Part shown: positions 53,299 through 62,800 of the stretch, in pieces
Numbering within the stretch: position 1 is the first letter of the stretch
Layout of the letters: every line of letters starts with the position of its first letter
Assembly (NCBI GenBank): GCA_965223835.1
Contig: CBDCXQ010000001.1
Span: 4,526,001-4,590,000 of the forward strand
Origin: CAVYXZ01 sp965223835
GTDB taxonomy: Bacteria; Chloroflexota; Anaerolineae; Aggregatilineales; Phototrophicaceae
Reading direction: 5' to 3'
DNA: 64,000 nucleotides
Translations under genes and position numbers: made by a program
Notes under the pieces: generated by a model
Database searches by the model: none
What the model saw: the letters and a program-made list of their open reading frames with translations, nothing else
Told to the model about the DNA's origin: nothing

Positions 53299-53781
53299 AT
53301 GGAAAATGTCACCCTTCGCCCAATCGACCGGGAAGATCGCAACTGGATTGCGGAATTTCTGGATGAGCATTGGGGGTCAACCCGGGTTGTTTCACGTGGG
53401 CAAGCCTACCTCGCCCATTTGTTGCCGGGCTTTGTCGCGCTGATGGAAGACGAACGCATCGGCCTGGTTACGTATCGCCTCGATGGCGAAGACTGCGAAC
53501 TCATGACGATCAACAGCCTCCAAGAAGGTCAGGGCGTCGGCACCGCGCTGATGGAAGCCGTCATTGCTGCCGCTACTGAAGAAGGTTGCAAGCGGCTGTG
53601 GTTGATTACCACAAACGATAATATGAAAGCCTTGAAATTTTATCAAAAACGCGGCCTACATCTCGTCGCGGTTTATCCCGGTGCGTTAGATGAATCGCGC
53701 AAGATTAAGCCCGAGATCCCGCTGTTCGGTCAAGATGGCATCCCCCTGCGTGACGAACTTGAATTGGAAATTGAGCTTTAA
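53299..53781 (+). CDS. GNAT N-acetyltransferase
   Basis: A 160-aa acetyltransferase. The acetyl-CoA loop is LQEGQGVGTALMEAVIAAA (about 75-92; Q-x-x-G-x-G), and the C-terminal strand has LWLITTNDNMKALKFYQKRG, a GNAT signature. The substrate is not known. The stop codon overlaps the RecJ stop on the other strand (TTAA), so the two genes converge without a spacer. Confidence 0.85.
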   Translation: MENVTLRPIDREDRNWIAEFLDEHWGSTRVVSRGQAYLAHLLPGFVALMEDERIGLVTYRLDGEDCELMTINSLQEGQGVGTALMEAVIAAATEEGCKRLWLITTNDNMKALKFYQKRGLHLVAVYPGALDESRKIKPEIPLFGQDGIPLRDELELEIEL

Positions 53782-56042
53782 CGCACCGACATTTGCCGCC
53801 AATAGCGCCGGTAGGCAGCGGTCTCGTTGAGATGTCGTTGCAGTCGGCGGTGGAGCGTATCCGGTTGGGCTGACGGCGTATCTTGCTGCGTGATCGAAAA
53901 TGTAGCCTGATCGGTTTCAGTGAATTGCAGGACACTGTTCGCATTCAGCCATCGTAAAGCCAGCCGGACCGTCATCTCAGTATGTGCGGTTTGCGCCACC
54001 AGCGTATCCAGGCCGATTATCCCATCTTTACGATTGAGCGCGAATTTCGCCAGCCCGGCAATGCGCTCTAATAAGGCCCGATCTGTCGTAAAAGCGGGGT
54101 CGGCTCCGATCAATACCAGCGTGGTCGGCTGCACGAGATGTAAGGCCGCATCCCAGTCGCTGGCGCTGGGCGGAATGGTCCATACGACCAATGTTTGCGC
54201 CGGATGCAAGTGATAATGATCGACCCCATCAACCGATGCATTGCCTTCACGCCATACCAGCACGTCCGGGTACTCAGCGCGGACCTGGGCCAGGGCCGCT
54301 ATTGAATCCACGTGATCGCGATAATCAACGATTTCATAAGCGGGACCGCTCTCAACCGCAATCGCATCCACTGTCACCCGTGCCGCCTGCCACTCTACCA
54401 GTGCCTCGCGTTTGCCGTTGAAGACATTGGGGCGCACCGTATAAGCTAGATCAAACACCCCTGCTGGCACCTCATCCAGTGACCCAAACCACCAGATCAC
54501 CCGCTGTTCGTTGTCCTGTGCATCCACTACGCGCAAGTCCAGATGATCACCCCGCCGTCCCAGCGTCCGCCGGGATTGCACGCGAACCTGCCGGGTTGCC
54601 AACGTCAGCGGCGGATTGCCATTGCCGAAGGGTGCAAGGCGGTTGAGGTCATCGGCGAAATCGAGGTTAATTTCATCGAAACCGATATGAGCGTCGATCT
54701 TCAGGGTGGGTTCAACCTGCGCCTGTGCCAGCGATTCGCGCACAACTTGCGAAATACCCCGCCGGAATTCAAACACGTTAGCTGACTCCAGGCTGAGGCC
54801 CGCCGCCATGTTGTGACCGCCAAAGGTGTTGAGCAAATGCGCCTGCGACCGAATCGCTTCAATGATGTCGCAACCGGTCACTGACCGCGCCGACCCGCTG
54901 GTAACACCATCATTATCGGAGAGCACCAGTACGGGCACACCATAATCCTCGACCAGACGACTGGCAACGATACCGACCACGCCGGTATGCCAGCCCTCCC
55001 CGGCTACGACCAGTGCGGCATAATCCAGCAATGCCGGGTTATCGACGATCTGCTGTTGCGCCGCGGCGTAAACCTGGCGCGTATAATATTTGCGCTTCTG
55101 ATTCAAGCCTTCCAGTTCGTTGACGCGCTCAACAATGATGGCTGGATCACTGGTTGTCAACAACTCTACTGCCGGATTGGCATCGTCCAGGCGGCCCAGC
55201 GCATTCAAACGCGGACCAATCGAGAAGCCGATGTCACTCTCACTGAGTTCCGCCGGGATCAATTCTGCCCGTTCCATCAACGCCTTGAGGCCGGGACGGT
55301 CCGCCGTCCGCAAGACCTCCAACCCGCGTTGCAGCAGATAACGCGTGTCATCAACCTGCACCATCACATCAGCGACGATACCCAGCGCGACCAAATCCAG
55401 CAGATGATCGCTGGACCGCGGGCCAAACAACGCTTGCATCAGCTTATAGGCTGTGCCGACGCCCGGCAGTTCGCGCAGGGGATGGCCGGCGGGCAAGCGC
55501 ATCGGATTGACAACGGCGTGGGCACCAGGCAATGTATCCGCCAGGGCGTGATGGTCGGTGATGATGACATCAACGCCACGTCCCTGTGCGTAATCAACCG
55601 CTCCATGCGCGGTGATGCCTGTATCGCAGGTCAGCAGCACCGCGACGCCACCATCCAGCAGCGCTTTGAGCGTCGGCACATGAATGCCATGCCCCTCACG
55701 AAAGCGATTGGGGATGTGGTAGATCACATTTGCGCCGAGATCGCGTAACGCTGAGACCAGCAATGCCGTCGCCGTCTGTCCATCAACATCAAAATCGCCC
55801 CAGACGAGGATGATCTGACGCTGACGAATGGCATATTGCAGGCGCTCGACCGCTTGATCCATGTCGGGCAGCGCATTGGGTGACACTGGGATATAGGCCG
55901 CCGGGTCAAGGAAACGCCGAGCCGCCGCTGGACTTCGAACACCACGCCGGAAGAGGCTATCCGCCACCAGCGGGTGCCCGCCTACGATAGCCCGCAGTTC
56001 ATCCGAGACGCTGATCGGTTGGGGGTCAAGCCAGGTTTTCAT
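53778..56042 (-). CDS. recJ: Single-stranded-DNA exonuclease RecJ
   Basis: A 754-aa DHH-family 5'-3' exonuclease of recombinational and mismatch repair. Motif I is GDFDVDGQT (about 81), motif III is ITDHHA (about 155), and motif IV is FGGHNMAAG (about 408), the DHHA1 domain. An OB-fold follows (about 470-560) for ssDNA binding. About 190 further residues end the protein, longer than the minimal RecJ core; this part is not recognised. Asp replacing Tyr in the usual DYDADG motif (DFDVDG) is seen in the family. Confidence 0.85.
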   Translation of the reverse strand: MKTWLDPQPISVSDELRAIVGGHPLVADSLFRRGVRSPAAARRFLDPAAYIPVSPNALPDMDQAVERLQYAIRQRQIILVWGDFDVDGQTATALLVSALRDLGANVIYHIPNRFREGHGIHVPTLKALLDGGVAVLLTCDTGITAHGAVDYAQGRGVDVIITDHHALADTLPGAHAVVNPMRLPAGHPLRELPGVGTAYKLMQALFGPRSSDHLLDLVALGIVADVMVQVDDTRYLLQRGLEVLRTADRPGLKALMERAELIPAELSESDIGFSIGPRLNALGRLDDANPAVELLTTSDPAIIVERVNELEGLNQKRKYYTRQVYAAAQQQIVDNPALLDYAALVVAGEGWHTGVVGIVASRLVEDYGVPVLVLSDNDGVTSGSARSVTGCDIIEAIRSQAHLLNTFGGHNMAAGLSLESANVFEFRRGISQVVRESLAQAQVEPTLKIDAHIGFDEINLDFADDLNRLAPFGNGNPPLTLATRQVRVQSRRTLGRRGDHLDLRVVDAQDNEQRVIWWFGSLDEVPAGVFDLAYTVRPNVFNGKREALVEWQAARVTVDAIAVESGPAYEIVDYRDHVDSIAALAQVRAEYPDVLVWREGNASVDGVDHYHLHPAQTLVVWTIPPSASDWDAALHLVQPTTLVLIGADPAFTTDRALLERIAGLAKFALNRKDGIIGLDTLVAQTAHTEMTVRLALRWLNANSVLQFTETDQATFSITQQDTPSAQPDTLHRRLQRHLNETAAYRRYWRQMSVR

Positions 56043-56325
56043 TATTTATGTGATTCCCAAATACATCTCAAACTCTGATTCCCCCACGCCACTTGAACCA
56101 CTTGACGAAAAGTACTCATTGAAGATAACTCAAACACGGTGCAAGGCCAACCGAGTCAAATTCTTGAATTGGCATCATCAAATTAGCGACAAAAATCTAG
56201 TTTTGTGTTAAAAACGTTAAGGAATGTGGGGTTTTGTATTAATTACCTTTAAGCGAACTGGCCTCACAATTTAAATCAGGCACGGTAGATTATTTGTCTG
56301 GCATTTACTTTAAGGAGTTTTTCGG

Positions 56326-57681
56326 ATGAACAAAAACAGACTATCGCTGGTTATCCTTGCCATTCTGGTGGCAAGTGTGTTGCTGGCGGCTGGCCCGGCA
56401 TTGAGTCAGGATGCCACCGAGATTCGGGTGTGGGTCGCTTTTACCGATTATCGGTTGGATTGGGCCAAAGAGCGGGCTGCCGAATTTAATGAGATGTTCC
56501 CGCAATATGATGTCTTGATCGAAGGCTATGAGAGCTACAATGCGGCCTTTGATGCCACGGTGTTGGCGGCGGAGCAGGGCAATCCACCGTCAATTACCCA
56601 CTTCTTTGAAGCAGCGACCCAGAACGCCCGCGATGCCGTATCGCCGGATGGGGCACCGCTGTTCAAATCCGTTGCAGATGCCATCGGTGATCGCACCGAG
56701 ATCAATGGCGTGGAAGTTGTGCTGGGTGACGTCGTGAGCGCTGCTGCCGATTATTATACGGTTGATGGCGTTTTCACCTCCATGCCCTGGAACACCTCCA
56801 CGACCGTCATGTTCTCCAACGCCGATATGCTGGCAGCAGCTGGCATTGACGCTCCGCCAGAAACCTGGGGCGAGGTCGTCGCAGCCTGTGAAGCAATTAT
56901 GGCGCTGGACGATGGCCCGGCCAATTGCATTACCTGGCCCAATCATGGCTGGTTCTTCGAACAATCAGTAGCCCAGCAAGGTGCGGACCTGGCGAACAAT
57001 GGCAATGGTCGTGATGATCGTGCGACCGAGGTCATGTTCAATAGTGATGCCGCCAATGCATACGTGAGCTGGTGGAAAGACCTGAATGACGCTGGTTACT
57101 ATGTTTACACTGGTGTGCAGCGCGACTGGGGTGGCACGCAGAACGCCTTCGAATCCGGCCAGGTTGCTTTCCTGATTTTCAGTAGCTCGGACGCGACCGC
57201 GATTCCGGCCAACACTGCCGAGAATTTCCCCACCATCGTCAGCCGCATGCCCTACAACGAAGAAGCCGGGTATAACGGCAACATCATTGGTGGCGCGACC
57301 CTGTGGCTGAACAACGGCCTGGACGCGGAAACTGAAGAAGGCGCACTGACCTTCCTGAACTGGTTCAGTAACCCGGATAACGCTGCCGAATGGCATCAAA
57401 TTACCGGTTATATCCCGATCACTAACACCGCCTTCAACAACCTGAACGAAACGGGCTGGTTCGACGAAAACCCGAACGCCGCCGTCGCCAACATCCAATT
57501 GGATCTGGTACCCACGACCGGCGCCCTGTTTGGCGGTTTCGTGGCGATTCGTGACGTATTCACCGAAGCGATGGAAGACGTTCTGCTCAATGATGCGGAT
57601 GTCGCGGCCACATTGGATGAGGTCAACGCCGACGCCAACGCAATTTTAGAAGAATACAACCTGCTGTTTGCGCCGGAGTAA
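56326..57681 (+). CDS. ABC transporter extracellular sugar-binding protein (UgpB type)
   Basis: A 451-aa family 1 solute-binding protein with a Sec signal peptide (LSLVILAILVASVLLAAGPALSQD). It has the ligand-binding WVAFTDYRLDWAKERAAEFNEMF, ATQNARDAVSPDG, SMPWNTSTTVMFSN and GGATLWLNNGL segments. Likely ligands are sn-glycerol 3-phosphate or sugars. AAGGAG is a strong RBS. About 280 AT-rich bases upstream contain the promoter region, but no single clear promoter. A hairpin separates it from the permease genes. Confidence 0.9.
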   Translation: MNKNRLSLVILAILVASVLLAAGPALSQDATEIRVWVAFTDYRLDWAKERAAEFNEMFPQYDVLIEGYESYNAAFDATVLAAEQGNPPSITHFFEAATQNARDAVSPDGAPLFKSVADAIGDRTEINGVEVVLGDVVSAAADYYTVDGVFTSMPWNTSTTVMFSNADMLAAAGIDAPPETWGEVVAACEAIMALDDGPANCITWPNHGWFFEQSVAQQGADLANNGNGRDDRATEVMFNSDAANAYVSWWKDLNDAGYYVYTGVQRDWGGTQNAFESGQVAFLIFSSSDATAIPANTAENFPTIVSRMPYNEEAGYNGNIIGGATLWLNNGLDAETEEGALTFLNWFSNPDNAAEWHQITGYIPITNTAFNNLNETGWFDENPNAAVANIQLDLVPTTGALFGGFVAIRDVFTEAMEDVLLNDADVAATLDEVNADANAILEEYNLLFAPE

Positions 57682-57712
57682 TCACCCGTCGCAAGCGTAA
57701 CAGCAACAACCT

Positions 57713-57734
57713 GGGGCGAGGGCAACCTTGCCCC
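57713..57734 (+). terminator. Stem-loop between binding protein and permease genes
   Basis: A GGGGC/GCCCC stem with an inner GGGCAA/TTGCCC alternative lies 31 bases after the binding-protein stop and is followed by TTTGCGTTT. Its place is the same as the hairpin in the first ABC operon, so it probably attenuates permease expression. Confidence 0.5.
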
Positions 57735-57768
57735 TTTGCGTTTCCAGTTCAAACGCGTGGAGAGTTAA

Positions 57769-58980
57769 ATGATTATTCATGCAACGATGATTCCCTTTTT
57801 TGTTGTTACCGCCGTCGTTGGCGCGGCCTGGCTTGCGCACCGTCAGCAGCGGCAACAGCGGTCCCCAATACTGGGCGGTGTCGCCGGGGCGGTGGCCGGG
57901 CTGCTTGGACCCTGGATATTTATGCTGCCATTGAATTCCTGTACCTTCGAACCCGAACGGGAAAGCATTGATTATGCCTTTGGCGTGGGCTTGTTTGCGC
58001 TGGGGGCGGTGCTGGCGATCTGGGCCGCCCAATGGTTGCTGCGCCTGTTGGGAAATCGTGAGCGGGCCAGTGATCTGCTAATGAGCGGTCAATCCACTGC
58101 CGGGACGTTTAAATCCACCTTTGTGGTGCCGACGTTGCTGTTGACGCCCACCATCGCGATCTTGTTGATCTTCCTCTATTTCCCGGTGGTCGATACCTTC
58201 CGTTTGTCAACCCTGCTGGTGCGGCTCGGTGCGCCCCGAACCCGGTTCCAGTGTGTCGCGAATTTCACGTCACTGTTTGACCCCGATTATTATGAAGTTT
58301 TGTTCAACACCTTTTTTATCGCGGCGGCCATCGTCATCGTCGGCCTTATCCTCGGTCTGGCGATTGCCTATCTCGCCTATCAACCCGTGCGCGGTGCCAG
58401 CATCTACCGCACGTTGCTGATCTGGCCTTATGCCATTTCACCCGCTATCGCCGGGATTATCTTCTTTGTGATGTTCGACCCGGTGGCCGGGGTTATCAAC
58501 CACATGATTCGATTATTGGGCGGCGAAGGCCTGGAGTGGATTCGCGACCCCTGGCTGGCCCGCTTCGCCGTGATCGCGACCAGTGTCTGGAAAACACTCG
58601 GCTACAATATTTTGTTCTACATTGCCGGGTTGCAGACGGTCCCCAAAGACTTGCAAGAAGCGGCGGCGATTGATGGGGCCAACGCCTGGCAGCGCTTCCG
58701 CAATGTCGTCTTACCAGCGCTCTCGCCCATCACCTTTTTCCTGATCGTCACCAACATCACCTATGCCTTCTTTAACATCTTTGGCACGATTGATTTCCTG
58801 ACCAAAGGCGGTCCGGCGGGGGCGACCTCGGTCAGCATTTACGAGATCGTCCAGCTTGGCATCCGACAGAAAGATCTGGGCCGGGCGGCGGCGCAATCCA
58901 TCGTCTTATTCATTCTCGTGATTGGCGTGACCTGGTTCCAGTTCAGAACCTCTGGTCGGCGCGTAACCTACGGAGCCTAA
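57769..58980 (+). CDS. Sugar ABC transporter permease (UgpA type) with N-terminal extension
   Basis: A 403-aa permease, about 100 residues longer than usual. The extension carries two extra hydrophobic helices (IPFFVVTAVVGAAWLA and LFALGAVLAIWAAQWLL). The EAA loop is LQEAAAIDGANAWQRFRNVVLPAL. It forms the channel with the next protein. A GTGGAGAG region precedes the ATG. The extension is typical of some Chloroflexota and Actinobacteria, but its role is unknown. Confidence 0.85.
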   Translation: MIIHATMIPFFVVTAVVGAAWLAHRQQRQQRSPILGGVAGAVAGLLGPWIFMLPLNSCTFEPERESIDYAFGVGLFALGAVLAIWAAQWLLRLLGNRERASDLLMSGQSTAGTFKSTFVVPTLLLTPTIAILLIFLYFPVVDTFRLSTLLVRLGAPRTRFQCVANFTSLFDPDYYEVLFNTFFIAAAIVIVGLILGLAIAYLAYQPVRGASIYRTLLIWPYAISPAIAGIIFFVMFDPVAGVINHMIRLLGGEGLEWIRDPWLARFAVIATSVWKTLGYNILFYIAGLQTVPKDLQEAAAIDGANAWQRFRNVVLPALSPITFFLIVTNITYAFFNIFGTIDFLTKGGPAGATSVSIYEIVQLGIRQKDLGRAAAQSIVLFILVIGVTWFQFRTSGRRVTYGA

Positions 58981-58983
58981 CCC

Positions 58984-59856
58984 ATGACCACGACAACTCG
59001 CGACTCACTGGATGTAATTACCACCCGTTCACCCCGCCAACGGCGCTGGCTGCCTAAACGCTGGTATGTCCACGTCCTGCTGTGGATTACGATTTTCATC
59101 GTCGGCTTCCCGCTGATCTACGCCATTGTGGTCAGCACCCAATCCAATGCCGAGACGCTGCGCTTCCAGGCCACGTTTGGCACGCGCTTCTGGTCCAATC
59201 TCGAAGCGGTGATCGTTGACCGGAATCTGCTGACCTTCATGGTGAACAGCACCGTCCTGGCGGTTTTCGTCACCATCGGCAAAACGATTCTGTCGCTGCT
59301 GGCCGGGCTGGCCTTTGTCTACTTTCGCTTTCCGGGCAAGTGGCTGGTGTTTGGCTTCGTACTGCTCACGCTGCTGATGCCGACCGAAATGCTGATTATC
59401 GCCCTCTTTCGGCAGGTCTCGCTGATGGGCTGGGGCGATACGTTCTGGGCGATCTCGGTGCCGTTCCTCGCCAGCGCGACCGGGTCATTTTTGTTCCGGC
59501 AGCATTTCGCCAACCTGCCCGCTGAACTCTCCGAAGCGTCTCAGATGGACGGTGCCAATCCACTGCAATTTCTGTTTCGCGTCCTGCTGCCTATAAGCTG
59601 GAACACCATCGGCGCGCTGGCGGTGATTCAGTTTATCTACATGTGGAATCAATATCTGTGGCCGCTGCTGATTATCAAAGACGAACGAATGCAAGTGGTG
59701 CAGGTGGGCCTGGGGACGCTGCGCAATGTGGAAGGCGCGATCACCTATGGGCCGCTGATGATGGGCGCGGTCATCGCCACCATTCCGCCCGTGATCGTGT
59801 TTATCTTGCTGCAAAAGCAGTTCATGAGCGGCTTCGCCATCTCACGTGATAAATAA
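58984..59856 (+). CDS. Sugar ABC transporter permease (UgpE type)
   Basis: A 290-aa six-helix permease. The EAA loop is LSEASQMDGANPLQFLFRVLLPIS, and YFRFPGKWLVFGFVLLTLLMPTEML is the usual third helix region. It starts three bases after the previous stop. No ATPase gene follows; the next gene converges. Confidence 0.85.
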   Translation: MTTTTRDSLDVITTRSPRQRRWLPKRWYVHVLLWITIFIVGFPLIYAIVVSTQSNAETLRFQATFGTRFWSNLEAVIVDRNLLTFMVNSTVLAVFVTIGKTILSLLAGLAFVYFRFPGKWLVFGFVLLTLLMPTEMLIIALFRQVSLMGWGDTFWAISVPFLASATGSFLFRQHFANLPAELSEASQMDGANPLQFLFRVLLPISWNTIGALAVIQFIYMWNQYLWPLLIIKDERMQVVQVGLGTLRNVEGAITYGPLMMGAVIATIPPVIVFILLQKQFMSGFAISRDK

Positions 59857-59870
59857 GGCAACCTGCCCGG

Positions 59871-62800
59871 TTACATGTGGAACGGTAGCCGGGCCAGTTC
59901 ATCCACAATTTTGACCGTTTCGAGACTGACGCGAATCACTTTCTCGACCAGATTAACGATGTAGCGCTCATCGTCACTGTAGCCGTTGGGATCGCTCACA
60001 ATCCCGCTGCGTTTATCCGTCTTGACGCGATACTGGTCAATGACCCATTCCAGCGCACTGCGATTGCCGAGGCGATAATCAAATACTTCCGGCGGGATGC
60101 CCTTTAGGGTCAACGTATCGTTATATACCAGTGTCTCATAAACCCGATACGCCGGTTTTTCTCCCGCCCGAATGCTTTGGGGAGGGCCGGGGAGGGGATC
60201 TTTAAGGCGCATTTTCTCCACCCGATAATCAATGCGGCCCGCCGTTTCCCATTCCAATTCATACGGCTCCACATCTTCATAGTTGAGATGCAAATCCGCC
60301 AGCTTGCGACCGGCGTCGCTGAACGCCCAAAAGTCTGGAGCAAAGGGAATGCGTGGCAGTTCACGCTTGAGATTGTCAGCATAGCGTTCGCGGTATTCCG
60401 GGTGATGCAGCAGGCCGTAGACGTAATAGAAGATGTCCCATTTGGTAATGGCACGGGATTCTGACTCCTCCCCAGCCCTACCTATCCCACCGGGACGCTT
60501 CGCAGTCGCATTAAGGAGGGCGTTGGGAGAATTTAGGAGAACCTCGCCAATCCGCTCCACGACTGCATCGGTTGACTGCAACACCTCGCCGTTGGTAAAG
60601 CGCAGCACATGCAAACCCAGACTTTCCAGGAATTCGGTGCGCAGGGCGTCTTCTGCCTCGGTGTACTCATGGGTTGGTCCATCAACCTCCACCACCAGCC
60701 GCGCGTCGGCACAAAAGAAATCGATGATAAAGCGATCAATGACATGCTGGCGACGGAATTTGTAGCCGTGTATTTGCTTCCGCCGCAGTCGCTGCCACAG
60801 GTGATTCTCGGCAGCAGTGGGTTCGGTGCGCATCTCGCGGGCCAGTGGTTTGATTTTGCGGTAGAGGTCAGAGTCAACGCGATAGGTGTGTGCCCAGCCA
60901 GTGTTTACCGCTTGTGATGGGAACGTCCCCTCCCCCAGCCCCTCCCCAATGCGTTGGGGAGGGGAGTCAGGGGTGGGGAAATACTGCGCCCGGAACTGCG
61001 CCAGCGCCCAATCCGTGATGTTCTCCCGCCGGTTCCCGCCATCCTCGTCATACACGTAGAACGGGAAGCATTGTGCCTTTTCGAAAGCTATATCAAGACT
61101 TGTTATATGTCTAATTACCAACGAACCATATTCTTTTCTGTTTCCCGGACCTGGGATAACAAGAACTTGATTTTCTAACTCGCTTTTTGAGTTAGGGAAT
61201 ATGTCCTGAAATCTACCACTTTCATCAACTGCAATGTCTGCAAAGTACAAATAACGATAGGTAAATGGGCGGTATAAGCAAGCACGAAGATTATTTTTAT
61301 CCGACAATAAATAATCTCCATTTCTCAGATGGCGTTTGAGATTTCTACTCCACTTTACCCGGTTATAAGTAAGAAATGTATCTACATCTTGTGGACTGCC
61401 TTGCCGTTTGTAGCGATCTACTTCAGTATTGTATGCTTCAGCAAATTCAACGATTCGATTTAATAATATGTCAGAGATAAAATCGTATACAGTGGTATCA
61501 CGATTAGTAGATACTCCATGAGAGTATATCTTAAAGATTGTCTCAGAATTCAAGCCACGCTGAGATTTTGCTTCTTTCGTACCTAAAGGAATCAAGTGAT
61601 TGTATTCATCAAAATATTCAGATACTAACCATGTATTGACTTGATTCGGTTTAAGCTCTTCCCACGCAACAGTATTCAATGAATTTTGTTTACCGTCTAA
61701 ATCTACATTCTCTGCTAAGTAGGCTAATTTTTCTTCTTTTCGCCAGTCATCTGGAATTCTGTGGTAGAAAACTTTTCTTTTCTCATCTTTTGCTGAACGG
61801 ATAGCGATTGTGATACCCACCCCTACGCGTATGTCGAATACGTTGCTTATCGAATGACCAGGCTGATTTCTACGAACATTACCTCCTAAATCAAGGTGGT
61901 ATACTGTTGTAAAATCATCCAGCAAGTTCTTGCGGAAGCCGTCAAACGCAATACCCTCAACAAACCCATTGTTCGTGACAAAACATACTACGCCTGCTCG
62001 ATTCTGCAATCTATCAGTCGACCAGCGAAAAAACTTCACGTAGGCATCATACAACTTCGTATTCAGTGTTGCTTTTGAATCTTTGGCGTAGGTCTCGCTC
62101 ACCCGCTTGTCAACAACCTCATATTTGCGATTCTTGTTGTTGTCGTTCTCATTGATCTGCCCCACGTTATAGGGCGGGTTGCCGATAATTACGGTGATGG
62201 GGGCTTGCTTCTGCCGTTCCACGCGGGCGGTGTTTTCCTCCGTCATGAACGAAAAGCGCATCTGGGTGCCCTCGGCGAGGTCCAGCGTATCGACAAAGCA
62301 GATACCCTCGAACGATTCGTATTGCCCGGTCAGGTCATAATATTCATGCTCGATGTTCAGGCTGGCGATGTAGTAGGGCATGAGCATGACTTCGTTGGCG
62401 AACAACTGCTCGCGGTAAAAACGCTCGAAATGGCGCGGGTTACTGATGTAGGCGCAGCGCAGCAGGTTGACGACGAAATTGCCGGTCCCGGTGGCGGGGT
62501 CAATGATGTAGACGTCGTCATCACCCAGCTTTTTGCCGAACTCGTCCGCCAGCACTTCTTCCACCGCCGCACACATAAAATCGACGATCTCCTGCGGCGT
62601 GTAGACGATGCCATGTGTATCGGCAATATCGACGCTGTAGCCCTGGAAGAACTTTTCGTAGACGGTATTGATAAACTGCTGCTTGTCGCTGAAGGTCGCC
62701 AGCCGGTCCGCCGCGTTTTCGATGGCGGTGTAAAAACGGTCCAATGCTCCGAGGAATTCCTGCCGGTTGAAGAAACGTCCAGTCAGCGAATCAATCACCT

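Noticed and set aside
54987..55748. 253-aa plus-strand frame
   Set aside because: Antisense to the recJ catalytic region; the recJ motifs fix the minus frame.
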